A stretch of 64,000 bases of DNA, taken from contig NC_092651.1 in assembly GCF_032118995.1 (NCBI RefSeq), positions 17,034,349-17,098,348 of the forward strand. The letters are read 5' to 3'. This DNA comes from Asterias amurensis (lineage: Eukaryota > Echinodermata > Asteroidea > Forcipulatida > Asteriidae). The notes under the pieces are model-generated. The model had not been told where the DNA came from and did no database searches. It saw only the letters and a program-made list of their open reading frames with translations. Of this stretch, positions 31,148 to 43,752 are shown in pieces. The stretch's first letter is position 1. Each line of letters opens with the position of its first letter. Position numbers and translations under genes: made by a program.

Positions 31148-31628
31148 GCCCTGTTGAAGCTCCCACAAGTACACTCACATATTGCTTAAATGAGAAACAC
31201 AAATTAAAATTCATTCTGGATTTTAAATAGTTGTACCTGCTGCTAATCATAACTATTAAAGTTTTGCTGGAAGAACCTTTGTGGGGGACAATATTTAACT
31301 TTGAAGAAATCACCTTAATGTGCTCACTTTTTAGGGTCTGTTCACAGCTTGTGCAAACATGAGCTGAATTTGTACAAAATGGTACAGAGTGTGTAAACAA
31401 AGTTAATGTCTGTTTCCTTTCATATGTTAGCTATAACTTTTACGTGAAAAGAAAGTTGTTACACAATTTTTATTTTTTGGTGTCATGTCCATGTTTGCTT
31501 GGAATCGCCCATATGCATTTCATAACAAACTGTTTCAAATGCTTTTCAAAGACCAACTCGTCCGATCCAAGGCAACATGTTCCTTTAATAGACATTGATG
31601 AAACTTCTAAACAGTTCTACTAAACAGA

Positions 31629-32333
31629 TAGCCTTGCTCAAGGCAGTCGAGCTATTCACTCCGATAAAAGACCGCCGTTGTATAAAAACCCACCCGTATT
31701 GACTGTGCGTAACATCGCATGACATGATGCCACCGTACACTATCCGCATGCATCGGCCATCAGGCCGACAGCCTTGTAGGGTCTCTGTTGAAGCAACTGA
31801 CCTCATTACAAAGAGTTCCCACAGTCAGCTCATTACCATAATGTCCGCAAAAGACGAGACATGTTTACATCACACGCCACCACCACGGGGTCGGGACGCT
31901 CATCGAGCATGATAGGGTCCAAAGGTCGTGATAAGGGAAGTGCGTGATTGGACGTCAAAATTCATTTGCCTCACATCTAACTTACTCACATCCTGTGTTG
32001 TCTGATAGGTCTGACGAAAGATATTCAAATTCATGAGCTGCATACTAGCATATCCGAGAGCCCCCCCATTTTTTTCCACTAGTGGAATTTTTTTTCATGA
32101 AACACATTAAACCCGGAAGTTACAGACCCGACAAGGCTGTCGGCCTGACGGCCTCCGCATGCGGCTAGTGGTACGTGTGCGGACGACTTGTGTGCACAGT
32201 ATTCGTATGATGTGAAAGTGTGTATACGGGTGGGTCATGCAGTGTGATCAAAAGCACCACGCACAGGGTATACGTGTGGGTTTACAGCGGCATCTTTTCG
32301 GAGCGAATAATGCGACTGCCTTGAGCAAGGCTA
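31629..32333. mobile_element. Foldback MITE, 705 bp, MULE-like, perfect 9-bp target duplication
   Basis: Both ends carry TAGCCTTGCTCAAGGCAG in inverted orientation within imperfect inverted repeats of about 150-200 bp. CTAAACAGA flanks it exactly on each side (31620-31628 and 32334-32342). A 9-bp duplication and long terminal repeats fit Mutator-like elements. The short open frames inside are not genes. Confidence 0.88.
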
Positions 32334-32342
32334 CTAAACAGA

Positions 32343-33113
32343 CTTTATTGGTTTAAATTCAGCTGCTCACAAATCGGATAGGAAATGTTTATAACATTGC
32401 TTGTATATAGACTAGTATAAAAATTTAATCAGTGGCTCTTAGAATTCATACCATTCTTTATTCTTTGATATCTGTTTACAGGTTCTTTAAGATGATGAGA
32501 AGCAGCTGTTTCATGCACCACTGCTGTGATGAGATCACTGGCTTGCAGCCTCATCATCACTTAACACACTTCATCATCTCTCTACTACAAGCTTCATACC
32601 TCAACTCTGTAACCTATTCAATACAAAGATTAAGGTAGGTTTGTGTTTTGTTTATGAGTTGTAAAAAGGCCTGTTTATGTTTACATACACCATGACTTCA
32701 TCATCACAACACTTAAAGGGCCAATTGTCACTCGAGTAAATTTGTCGCCAACTTTGAGGCAACTGCTGACAGTGCACACAAACACAACACTTTGATTAAT
32801 CAAAGTGCTCTTGAAAAACATGGTCTCACTACCCCTAAGAAATTAATGTAAAATATTAATCAGCTTTTTCTAAGCATTTTCAATAAAAATTAATTGCTGA
32901 GAACTTTCTGCCGAGCGGGCGTACTTCTCCTGGAGGGCCAAAGCCAAAAGTGGTCATCCTGAGCTCTAAATTTTCAAGTCTTTCTTTTGGGTGAAATAAG
33001 TATGTAGCTATGTAGAGTAATATCTAAAGTTTCAGGATTATAAAAAGAAAATGAGATATAGTCTCCTATAATGCTAATTATGCAGTGATTTCAACGAGAA
33101 ACGAGCGCTTAGA
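32343..33113. other. Non-coding, nothing firmly recognised
   Basis: A frame at 32432-32638 followed by GTAGGT could be imagined as an exon, but its composition and neighbours give no support. Confidence 0.3.
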
Positions 33114-34056
33114 GTGCGACAGGACGGAATGATTAATTAAAACTATAATAACTTAATTAACAGATTTATCAGTTTTGTTATTTTTGTAAATAGACTAGCT
33201 GGTCATGGAGCACATGTATCTAAACCAAATACTTAAAATAATATTTTTTAATTTATGCGAATATGCAGATCTAAAGGTATCAATTCCGTCCTGTCGCATT
33301 TTTTAATCTATTAATTAATATTCAAATGCTTAATTTTGTATTTATTTGTATGAATTCTTCCAAACTATCAATGACAAGTGTGTTTGACACTTTAGGCATA
33401 TTTGCTTTCAATTAATTCCTCCAATTAACTTAATGAGGCAATCCGTAGTGTTCAAAACAGGACAAAAACAAGTGCGACAGGACGGAAATAGGTGCGACAG
33501 GACGGAAAACAAGTGCGACAGGACAGAATTATTTAGTCAGTTTCCCATTTTATATTAAGTTTTTCTATGGTTATTTATACACTGGCTTAAAATGGATTAA
33601 AAACATTTAATTAGACCCATTTTTATTTTGGTTATAGTTGATTAAAACCATGTGAACGAAATTCCGTCCTGTCACATTTCCGTCCTGTCGCATGTATATC
33701 ATAATTAATCCTCCAGTAATTGAAAGAAAGAAACATGCAAAAATTATTCTTTTTCTGTAGGTTAGAGTATATGAGGGTATACTTGATTATAAAATAAAAC
33801 AATGTATTTAGTTGCATTCAATTTGATAAAAATTTAAAAGATAATTGAATGTTTCAAACACATGTTTCTATCGATCCGTCCTGTCGCGCGAATAAATTTG
33901 TGTTACTATGGCAACAAACTAAATACTATTCAATTTTTTTTTGGAGCTTGCTTGGGTCAGTTGGTTTCTTGTCTACACACCATAAATTAGTTTGTGTTTT
34001 ACTGGTTCTATTGTTAAATGCACTGAAAATACTACATAAAATTCCGTCCTGTCACA
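33114..34056. repeat. Cluster of the motif GTGCGACAGGACGGAAT in both orientations
   Basis: Plus-orientation copies start at 33114, 33472, 33492 and 33513. Inverted copies (ATTCCGTCCTGTCGCAC-like) lie at 33283, 33661, 33678, 33874 and 34041. Nine copies lie in 0.94 kb of otherwise AT-rich, unrelated sequence. These may be protein-binding or transposon subterminal sites; the family is not recognised. Confidence 0.75.
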
Positions 34057-35324
34057 CAAACGATACTTTTGGCTTTGGCCCTGAAGTCCTTCTGCCAGCA
34101 CGAAACTGTACAGTTATTAGTACGTGTTATATATATATATACAATCATGAATAATGTGATGCGTAAGTCACACACAGGTGTAGGGGTGTCGGCATAGCTG
34201 TGTCAAAGATCACATCGAGTTTGTCTTGTTTAGGTTTACACACCAGCCCACTCAATTGTTTAAATATGCCAAACAATTAGTAAAATTGACTACATGTATT
34301 TTTAGTTCTAAGCTTTTGTACCATTATAACTGCACTTGAACTTGACAGAAGAAGTTGAATGTGAGAAACAATGGTATAAATTGGTGGTATCAAGTTTCCA
34401 TTTTAGAAACAAGGGAAACTGAGAGTGTAATAAATTGTAAATATTTGGTGTTGAACAATCAAAAATTGACTAGAGCAGGGTTTCAACCAAGCTGAGTTGT
34501 CCATTATTATGTTGGTGGTCTCCACATGTTGTCAATGTGTTTGCTCGGGGCGCCAGTTCTTGTTTCAACCCAAAATTATTTAAGATTTATAAGACAATCA
34601 GCCATTTTGAACACCAGTAAGCGAGTACCTACAAAAGCAGAGACTGTGAATGTATTATTTAGTAATCATATAAACAGTTTATGTTCACCAATGTCAAGTT
34701 GTTGTAACAAAAATGGTACTGTTCAGAGTTTTCTTTTTTTATAAGAGTTTTATTCCTGACAGTTACAACTTGATATTTTGTGAAATCAGTATTTTTCACA
34801 TTGATGTGAATAATACTTATCCTCCTTCTTCAGTAAACACATCAAATAACCAACTTTGAAAATGATCTAAAATAGGTTGTTCAATTTGAATGACCTAAAA
34901 ACGCTTTCATATCGGCTGATATTGATTGGGACAATCAACACACAAGCAAGAACGATTTGTAGGGTCTTCAGCCAATATTTCAGAGAGAATTAACTATCTC
35001 AAAGCTTAATACTCTGTGAGCTTTTAGATTAAAACTCATCATTTTTTGATGTTGACAGCCGAGCATTTAACTAGCGTGATACTGTTGCTCTGTGAGAGAC
35101 CACTGCTCTCATGATTACTGCTCTATGAAAAATGTATTTTTATAACTGTTCCAATTCGATTATGCTTGCCAATAAATGATCCTTACTTTTGTTAATACTT
35201 GTTGAGAAAACAGCATTATTGGCACAGAGAGTGTCACTGTACTTTCATCAAGATGTGATGCATCCATGTTTAGCGAGGTGACTCATGAGTACCAACCACT
35301 TTTCTATTTGTTATTTTCCTCTAG
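34057..35324. other. Non-coding, nothing recognised
   Basis: A short (TA)n run lies near 34128-34142. No exon or element end was seen. Confidence 0.35.
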
Positions 35325-35499
35325 ATATGGCAATGCAACTTAGAAAATGAGAAGTCTAATCGATTTCATTCTGAGCTAGAATGTCGCATCAAAAATCTCG
35401 CTTAGCAGCTTCAAAAAGGTCTTGAAGATCATCAATCTCGCTTAGCAGCTTCAAAAAGGTCTTGAAGATCATCAAGATGTCAGAGAGTATCAGGCAAAG
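35325..35499 (+). pseudogene. Possible coiled-coil exon broken by a 40-bp tandem duplication
   Basis: Between a good acceptor (TTTTCCTCTAG) and donor (GGTAAGAAA) the frame reads WQCNLENEKSNRFHSELECRIKNLA, then a TAG, then QLQKGLEDH. ATCTCGCTTAGCAGCTTCAA begins a 40-bp block present twice, at 35395 and 35435. Because 40 is not a multiple of three, the second copy shifts the frame; after it the original frame would read DVREYQAK up to the donor. The heptad-like spacing suggests a coiled coil. The parent gene is not recognised. Confidence 0.35.
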
Positions 35500-36394
35500 G
35501 TAAGAAAACATTATTAGTTATGCCACAAGCGTGAGTGGGATAAAGAAATATCTAGTATTTCAGTGTCCTGTTAAAGTTGGTTCCCATGTACTCCTAGAAC
35601 TATGCGGTTCGTTCCAATATTACTCAGATCCCATGCAGGCACTCAAGTTTTGTAGTCACCAACAGATACAGTCAAGGAAACCTACTGCTATCTTAACCGC
35701 CATCAGCCCAAGAATCAGTACTCGCCACCAGAGGGCGCTATCATTTTCATAACCGCTATCGCACCTTGAACCACTATCACAGTTGCCTAAACATCTTCTA
35801 TCACTGTTCGAGGCTCGTGGCATCTGCTGTTGAGCCCACATACATAATCACTTTTAACCTCGCATCATGTCACATGGCTTTCATGGTTCTGGAGATTCGC
35901 AGTTAAATTCTATGTACATGTGTACACATAAAGAGCCAAAAGCTGATGAAAAGACAGGGCACCAGTCTACTATCACATGAGCACCTGTGATAGTGATTGC
36001 AGGAATGATGGCGCTTAGTTTGTGAGGTTATGGCAGTTTAGATAGTGGTTAAGTTTTTGTGACTACACAACATGAGGGATATACAACACTATGTTTAAAT
36101 TTCTGCCTGGTATGCTAACCAAGAAGGCGCAACCTTCACAGTTATTGGTAATTTAAAAATCGCCAATAAAACACGGCTCATTGAGTCACAAAAAAAAGGC
36201 GCAACATGGAGTTCTCCAATAACAGCGATAATTCACTGTAATTCACTCAAATATAATAATTATAAAACATGGTTTGAAGAAGAAAAAACTAAGCTTATTA
36301 TAATTTTTAGTTTTGCACAATAAGCTATTGCATATAGGTAATTTAGATGAGATGAAAAATTCAATTTCCATGGAAATTTTTCGTGCAAAGATAA
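35500..36394. other. Non-coding, weak repeat traces only
   Basis: CCAGAGGGCGCTATC near 35730 is a common short motif in marine invertebrate repeats. Nothing else was assigned. Confidence 0.3.
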
Positions 36395-36656
36395 TAATGG
36401 AAGAAAAACACACTTGTCGCACAAGTTGTGTGCTTTCTGATGCTTGAATTCGAGACCTCAAAATCTTATTCTGAGGTCTCAAAATTAAATTCAAATATTT
36501 AAGTGAGAAATTACTTCGTTCCCAAAAATATGTTACTTCAGAGGGAGCTGTTTCTCAGAATGTTTTATACCATCATCAGCTCCCTTTTACTCCTTACCAA
36601 GTAAGTTATGATGCTAATAATTATTTTGAGTAAATACCAATAGTGTCCGGTGCCTA
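36395..36656. mobile_element. TTAA MITE family 1, inverted and truncated
   Basis: It shows CGCACAAGTTGTGTGCTTTC, the GAGACCTCA/TGAGGTCTC pair, CAGAGGGAGCTGTTTCTCA, and an end reading ACCAATAGTGTCCGGTGCC. The other end is lost. Confidence 0.75.
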
Positions 36657-36732
36657 GAGGATTAGAGATTGTCTTAATAAATGGTGATTGTTATCTTTAC
36701 CTTTTTCTTGTTCCTTTGTTTCCATCTTCTGC

Positions 36733-36825
36733 AGATGCCTCATCACCGATGCCTCATCACCGATGCCTCATCATCGATGTCTCATCACGGATGCCTAAAC
36801 AGCGATGCCTCAACGATGCCTCTAC
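36733..36825 (+). repeat. 15-bp minisatellite (GATGCCTCATCACCG), about six copies
   Basis: GATGCCTCATCACCG repeats with variants (CATCATC, AACAGC). Its period is a multiple of three, which keeps chance frames open. Confidence 0.85.
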
Positions 36826-36889
36826 CTTTTTTTGTAGTTTGTATATTTTATTATAGTTGTAGATTTTAGGTTATTAATTGTGTGGTAAA

Positions 36890-38945
36890 TTGGTCACACT
36901 TTCCCTTGTGTGTAGATTTGCTCAGACTTTCCCTTGTGTTGAAAATCTTTTGCACTTCCTCCGTGTAGTGATTTTCTAGCACTTCCAAGTTGTGGTGGAA
37001 CTTCCCCTTGTGTTGTGAACTAACAAGTTTACAAACTGAAACGTTGTCAAAGGCTAAGTTGGAGAAATGTTTCTCTTCTAGCCCTAATCATTTAGGTCAT
37101 TCAATTTAGATGTGCTGATGTATGGAGTTGACAAACTTGGTTGCCATATAGTGGAGCCGGATGGGAATTTTTCCCCAGAGGGTATTAGATAGGCGGGGTT
37201 TTGCCCATCTCATACATCAGCAACAGGCATGCAACATCTGATTTGTATGGTTTTTGGTTTTCTCAGCCATAGAAAAAACACAGCACAAAATCTTGCTGTG
37301 TCTGGATTTCTGGAAATGTCAAATCTTTTATCAAAATACAGAGTTGCATGACTGAACTAGGAGACACTTTAGTGTCTAAATTCTTTGGAGTCAATCAAAA
37401 TTTGACTCTGTTGATTTAGTTAAATATTTTGTTAAGATTAGTCAACGTTTCAGGATGTGCCAGGGTGTGTCACACTTCCTTTGTGTGGTGAGTATCTGAA
37501 ACTTTCCTGTGGGTTAATCTGAGTTGCTCACACTTCCTTTGTGTAATGAGTATTTGACACTTTCCCTTGTGTTACCCAGAGTTGCTCACACTTCCTTTGT
37601 GTAGCGAGTATCTGACACTTTCCCTTGCAATACTCTGAGTTGCTCACACTTCCTTTGTGTATTGAGTGTTTGACACTTTCCCTTGTGTTACTCTGAGTTG
37701 CTCATACTTCCTGTGTGTAGCGAGTAACTGACACTTTCCCTTGTGTTACTCTGAGTTGCTCACACTTCCTTTGTGTAGCGAGTAACTGACACTTTCCCTT
37801 GCGATACTCTGAATTGCTCACACTTTCTTTGTGTATTGAGTGTTTGACACTTTCTCTTGTGTTACTCTGAGTTGCTCATACTTCCTGTGTGTAGCGAGTA
37901 ACTGACACTTTCCCTTGTGTTACTCTGAGTTGCTCACACTTCCTTTGTGTAGCGAGTAACTGACACTTTCCCTTGCGTTACTCTGAGTTGCTCACACTTT
38001 CTTTGTGTAGTAATTAACTGACACTTTCTCTTGTGTTACTCTGAGTTGCTCACACTTCCTTTGTGTATTGAGTGTTTGACACTTTCCCTTGTGTTACTCT
38101 GAGTTGCTCACACTTCCTTTGTGTAGCGAGTATCTGACACTTTCCCTTGCGTTACTCTGAGTTGCTCACACTTTCTTTGTGTAGTGATTAACTGACACTT
38201 TCTCTTGTGTTACTCTGAGTTGCTCACACTTCCTTTGTCTAGCGAGTAATTGACACTTTCCCTTGTGTTACTCTGAGTTGCTCACACTTCCTTTGTGTAG
38301 CGAGTATCCGACACTTTCCCTTGTGTTACTCTGAGTTGCTCACACTTCCTTTGTGTAGCGAGTATCTGACACTTTCCCTTGCAATACTCTGAGTTGCTCA
38401 CACTTCCTTTGTGTATTGAGTGTTTGACACTTTCCCTTGTGTTACTCTGAGTTGCTCATACTTCCTGTGTGTAGCGAGTAACTGACACTTTCCCTTGTGT
38501 TACTCTGAGTTGCTCACACTTCCTTTGTGTAGCGAGTAACTGACACTTTCCCTTGCGTTACTCTGAGTTGCTCACACTTTCTTTGTGTAGTGATTAACTG
38601 ACACTTTCTCTTGTGTTACTCTGAGTTGCTCACACTTCCTTTGTGTATTGAGTGTTTGACACTTTCCCTTGTGTTACTCTGAGTTGCTCACACTTCCTTT
38701 GTGTATTGAGTGTCTGACACTTTCCCTTGTGTTACTCTGAGTTGCTCACACTTTCTTTGTGTAGTGATTAACTGACACTTTCTCTTGTGTTACTCTGAGT
38801 TGCTCACACTTCCTTTGTCTAGCGAGTAATTGACACTTTCCCTTGTGTTACTCTGAGTTGCTCACACTTCCTTTGTGTAGCGAGTATCCGACACTTTCCC
38901 TTGTGTTACTCTGAGTTGCTCACACTTCCTCCGCTGACACTTTCT
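36890..38945 (+). repeat. Satellite array, 58-bp unit of two ~29-bp half-units
   Basis: From 37460 to 38940 about 26 copies of a 58-bp unit run without a break, for example with TTGCTCACACTTCC at 37582, 37640 and 37698. Each unit contains two similar halves, CTCACACTTCCTTTGTGT and CTGACACTTTCCCTTGTGT. A looser region at 36890-37020 contains the same half-unit words. Blocks of several units recur, showing a higher-order pattern. Confidence 0.93.
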
Positions 38946-39113
38946 GTTGTATTGTCATACACTTTCGCCTAATCTAATTGTTGTTTAGGCTTACACACAC
39001 TTCCCCCTGTGTGCTGAGTTAATTAATTTTCCACTTTAGTTTAAAAAGATACATCCTTTTCACACTCATAGACATATAATTCAGAAACTAACATGTCAAT
39101 TTCACCATAGAAA

Positions 39114-39480
39114 AACCTTCCCTTGCAAATAATCAGGGCACTCTTGATTGTCTTCTTGGGAAACAGTTTTACTAGTCAGAGAGCACTCTGATTGAAACTG
39201 TTTAATGGCATTTTAAACAATTTTGTTAGCATAACTTTTGGATGAATATAATTGAAACCTTCCCTTGCAGATAATCAGGGCACTCTGATTGTTTTCTTGG
39301 GAAACAGTTTTACCAATCGGAGAAACTGTTAAAAGAATTGTTTAACAAATATTTTCAGCACTTTACAGTCCGAATTTTCCTTTGCAGAAAATCAGGGCAC
39401 TCTGGTTGTCTTCTTGGGAAACAGTTTTACTAGTCAGAGAGCACTCTGATTGAAACTGTTCAAAGACATTTTAAATAAAA
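39114..39480 (+). repeat. Three direct copies of a ~120-140-bp repeat
   Basis: Copies start at about 39114, 39256 and 39372. Each carries AATCAGGGCACTC, CTTCTTGGGAAACAG and, at the end, a GCACTCTGATTGAAACTG-like segment. Confidence 0.85.
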
Positions 39481-39633
39481 CTTTGCAAAACTTTTAGATC
39501 TTGATCTGAAGAAAAAAAAATACTAAAAAATCAATTCTGAATTACATGTATATGTCTTTGTGGTATTTAAGTTAAATGTACGAGTTGCTCCTACCCAAAA
39601 ATGAGACAATTTAAAAGAGTGAAGCTAACAAAA

Positions 39634-39895
39634 AGTAATGACTTTTCTTGCAAGTGAAGCCATTAACTTTGTTTCATTGACCAAACATTAAAACAAAACT
39701 GGAAAAATCAGTAACATTTTCAAAAAGTAATGACTTTTCTTGCAAGCAAAGCCATTAACTTTGTTTCATTGACCAAACTTAAAAACAAAACTATAGAAAA
39801 ATCAGAAATTTGTTTTTAAAGTAATGACTTTTCTTGCAAGCGAAGCCACTAACTTTGTTTCATTGACCAAACATGAGAAAAAAACCTGGAAATTT
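39634..39895 (+). repeat. Three direct copies of a ~92-bp repeat
   Basis: AGTAATGACTTTTCTTGCAAG begins copies at about 39634, 39728 and 39819. Each is followed by AACTTTGTTTCATTGACC. Confidence 0.85.
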
Positions 39896-40111
39896 CAGTA
39901 TCTTGCAGAGGTATGGACATTTCTATCAAAAACAATTGCATTTTGTCAGGTCTTAAGGGAAAACAACATTTTTTTATTATTTTATTTTTTGGGGGTCAGG
40001 TTTTTTTCAATGAAATTTTCAAGATTTAAAACATGGACTCATTGTGTAGGAGCAACTCATTCTGATGAATTTTGTTAATGTATGTTAGGGCCTCATCCAA
40101 ACCCTCTGAAA

Positions 40112-40206
40112 AACTCGCAGAGTTGTGCAAACACCTGTGCCTGTTGGTGGACCCCCTCGGCTGCCTGGAACAAGTGTTGGTCCTGGGGGCCTGGGTGCAA
40201 TGGAAG
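40112..40206 (+). pseudogene. Exon-like remnant encoding VVQTPVPVGGPPR (left copy)
   Basis: The frame reads KTRRVVQTPVPVGGPPRLPG and then GLGAMEG up to a GTATGT donor. The same peptide block (RVVQTPVPVGGPPRPPGT) occurs on the minus strand at 52725-52815, and in both places it is followed by a second remnant. The protein is not recognised. Confidence 0.45.
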
Positions 40207-40506
40207 GTATGTTCTCCGTTCAGTGAAATTCAATTTGATGTACAACTAGTGTTCTCCTTCACTGGTGTAATGCCTTACAAAATTTGACAAGCTAGAGCGA
40301 GCATTTTTGGAAGCATGCATTCATACTAGGGCCTGAGCTGGAAGGTAGTGGTTGGTCCCTAAAACGTTCTGGTCGGCAAGATCTCTCAAGACGTCGGGAT
40401 GAGGGCCCCTTATTATTTAGCCTTTTGTTGGTCACGTCATTCTTTTGTTTTTGAGTAAACAGGTTTGTACTGGGGATCTATTGAGATCATGAAAGGTGAC
40501 TTGAGA

Positions 40507-40635
40507 TGTCTTCATTTGAGCCAATGGAATCTGGACCGGTGGATGATGACGACTTCTATCCAGTTGATGATGTGAGGGCTGGAGAAACAATTTCTGCTTG
40601 GTCATGCCACTTCACACAAAAATATCTAGTAAGAA
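40507..40635 (+). pseudogene. Exon-like remnant with acidic DDDD segment (left copy)
   Basis: From a Met it reads MSSFEPMESGPVDDDDFYP, VDDVRAGETISAW, up to a GTAAGA donor. The minus-strand copy at 52344-52572 keeps WDPNSTDDKDSHPDDD and VLVGETSSAMA. The acidic stretch followed by GET is shared, which supports common descent. Function is unknown. Confidence 0.4.
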
Positions 40636-40786
40636 CACCCATTTGATTGCCTTTTGATACCAAAGATGACATTGGATTCCTATAAATTGTAGTTGCTTTG
40701 AATTGGTTGGTTTTAGCATAGAGTAAGGGTTTTAGAAGTGGTCAATTAGGGTCAGTTTTGTGTCAAGGTTCTTAGGGTCTGGGAAT

Positions 40787-43752
40787 GTTGCACTACACTT
40801 TCACATGTGTTTTAAATTACCCAAACGTTTTGAATTACCCATACTTCCCCTGGTGTTGCATATTCTCTACACTTTCACATGTGTTTTGAATTACCCATAC
40901 TTCCCCTGGTGTTGCGTATTCTCTACACTTTCACATGTGTTTTGAATTACCCATACTTCCCCTGGTGAGGGCTTATTCTCTACATTTTCACATGTGTTTT
41001 GAATTACCCATACTTCCCCTGGTGTGGTTTATTCTCTACATTTTCGCTCATGTTTTGAATTACCCATACTTCCCCTGGTGAGGTCTAATTCTCTACATTT
41101 TCACATGTGTTTTGAATTACCCATACTTCCCCTGGTGTGGTGTATTCTCTACATTTTCACATGTGTTTTGAATTACCCATACTTCCCCTGGTGAGGTCTT
41201 ATTCTCTACATTTTCACATGTGTTTTGAATTACCCATACTTCCCCTGGTGTGACATATTCTCCACACTTTCACATGTGTTTTGAATTACCCATACTTCCC
41301 CTGGTGTGGTTTATTCTCTGCACTTTCACATGTGTTTTGAATTACCAATACTTCCCCTGTTGTGGAAAATTCTCTGCACTTTCACATGTGTTTCGAATTA
41401 CCAATACTTCCCCTGGTGAGGTCTTATTCTCTACATTTTCACATGTGTTTTGAATTACCCATACTTCCCCTGGTGTGACATATTCTCTATGTTTTGACTT
41501 AACCCATACTTCCCCTGGTGTGGTTTATTCTCTACATTTTCACATGTGTTTTGAATTACCCATACTTCCCCCTGGTGTGGTTTATTCTCTACATTTTCAC
41601 ATGTATTTTGAATTACCCATTCTTCCCCTGGTGTGGTTTATTCTCTACATTTGCGCTCGTGTTTTGAATTACCCATACTTCCCCTGGTGTGGTTTATTTC
41701 TCTGCACTTTCACATGTGTTTTGAATTACCAATACTTCCCCTGTTGTGGATAATTCTCTGCACTTTCGCATGTGTTTTGAATTACCCATACTTCCCCTGT
41801 TGTGGATAATTCTCTGCACTTTCACATGTGTTTCGAATTACCCATACCTCCCCTGGTGTGACGTATTCCTCTATGTTTTGAATTACCACTACTTCCCCTG
41901 GTGTGGTTTATTCTCTGCACTTTCACATGTGTTTTGAATTACCCATTCTTCCCCTGGTGTGACATATTCTCTATGTTTTGACTTAACCCATACTTCCCCT
42001 GTTGTGGTTTATTCTCTACATTTTCACTCGTGTTTTGAATTACCCATACTTCCCCTGGTGTGGTTTATTCTCTGCACTTTCACATGTGTTTTGAATTACC
42101 AATACTTCCCCTGTAGTGGATAATTCGCTGCACTTTCACATGTGTTTCGAATTACCAATACTTCCCCTGGTGAGGTCTAATTCTCTACATTTTCACATGT
42201 GTTTTGAATTACCCATACTTCCCCTGGTGTGACGTATTCTCTGCTTTGAATTACCACTACTTCCCCTGGTGTGGTTTATTCTCTGCACTTTCACATGTGT
42301 TTTGAATTACCCATACTTCCCCTGGTGAGACATATTTTCTATGTTTTGACTAATTAACCCATACTTCCCCTGGTGTGGTTTATTCTCTACATTTTCACTC
42401 GTGTTTTAAATTACCCATACTTCCCCTGGTGTGGTTTATTCTCTGCACTTTCACATGTGTTTTGAATTACCAATACTTCCCCTGTTGTGGATAATTCTCT
42501 ACATTTTCACATGTGTTTTGAATTACCCATACTTCCCCTGGTGAGGGCTTATTCTCTACATTTTCACATGTGTTTTGAATTACCCATACTTCCCCTGGTG
42601 TGGTTTATTCTCCACACTCATGTGTTTTGAATTACCCATACTTCCCCTGGTGTGGTCTAATTCTCTACATTTTCACATGTGTTTTGAATTACCCATACTT
42701 CCCCTGGTGTGGTTTATCTCTACACTTTCACATGTGTTTTGAATTACCCATACTTCCCCTGGTGTAGTTTATTCTCTACACTTCCACATGTGTTTTGAAT
42801 TACCCTTACTTCCCCTGGTGAGGGCTAATTCTCTACATTTTCACATGTGTTGAATTACCCATACTTCCCCTGGTGTGGTTTATTCTCTACATTTTCACAT
42901 GTATTTTGAATTACCCATACTTCCCCTGGTGTGGTTTATTCTCCACACTCATGTGTTTTGAATTACCCATACTTCCCCTGGTGTGGTCTAATTCTCTACA
43001 TTTTCACATGTGTTTTGAATTACCCATACTTCCCCTGGTGTGGTTTATTCTCTACACTTTTACATGTGTTTTGAATTACCCATACTCCCCCTGGTGAGGG
43101 CTTATTCTCTACATTTTCACATGTGTTTTGAATTACCCATACTTCCCCTGGTGTGGTTTATTCTCCACACTCATGTGTTTTGAATTACCCATACTTCCCC
43201 TGGTGTGGTCTAATTCTCTACATTTTCACATGTGTTTTGAATTACCCATACTTCCCCTGGTGTGGTTTATCTCTACACTTTCACATGTGTTTTGAATTAC
43301 CCATACTTCCCCTGGTGTAGTTTATTCTCTACACTTCCACATGTGTTTTGAATTACCCTTACTTCCCCTGGTGAGGGCAAATTCTCTACATTTTCACATG
43401 TGTTGAATTACCCATACTTCCCCAGGTGTGGTTTATTCTCTACATTTTCACATGTATTTTGAATTACCCATACTTCCCCTGGTGTGGTTTATTCTCTACA
43501 CTTTTACATGTGTTTTGAATTACCCATACTCCCCCTGGTGAGGGTTTATTCTCTGCACTTTCACATGTGTTTTGAATTACCCATACTTCCCCTGGTGAGA
43601 CATATTTTCTATGTTTTGACTAATTAACCCATACTTCCCCTGGTGTGGTTTATTCTCTACATTTTCACTCGTGTTTTAAATTACCCATACTTCCCCTGGT
43701 GTGGTTTATTCTCTGCACTTTCACATGTGTTTTGAATTACCAATACTTCCCC
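40787..43752 (+). repeat. Satellite array, 57-bp unit, left part
   Basis: About 52 copies of a 57-bp unit containing TTCACATGTGTTTTGAATTACC and CATACTTCCCCTGGTGTGG. Higher-order copies are clear: the block starting GTGAGGGCTTATTC recurs at 42541 and 43094 (about 553 bp apart). Because 57 is 19 codons, long Cys/Phe/Leu-rich frames stay open by chance. The array resumes at 50611 after an insertion. Confidence 0.95.

Noticed and set aside
31585-31912. Frames overlapping the left arm of the foldback MITE
   Set aside because: Located in inverted-repeat non-coding DNA.
36890-38945. CRISPR-like regular repeats
   Set aside because: Units abut directly with no unique spacers, and the setting is clearly eukaryotic; this is satellite DNA.
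40787-43752. Several 60-90-codon open frames with a Cys/Phe/Leu-rich 19-residue repeat
   Set aside because: The 57-bp satellite unit is 19 codons long, so open frames persist by chance; no Met context, splice sites or homology.
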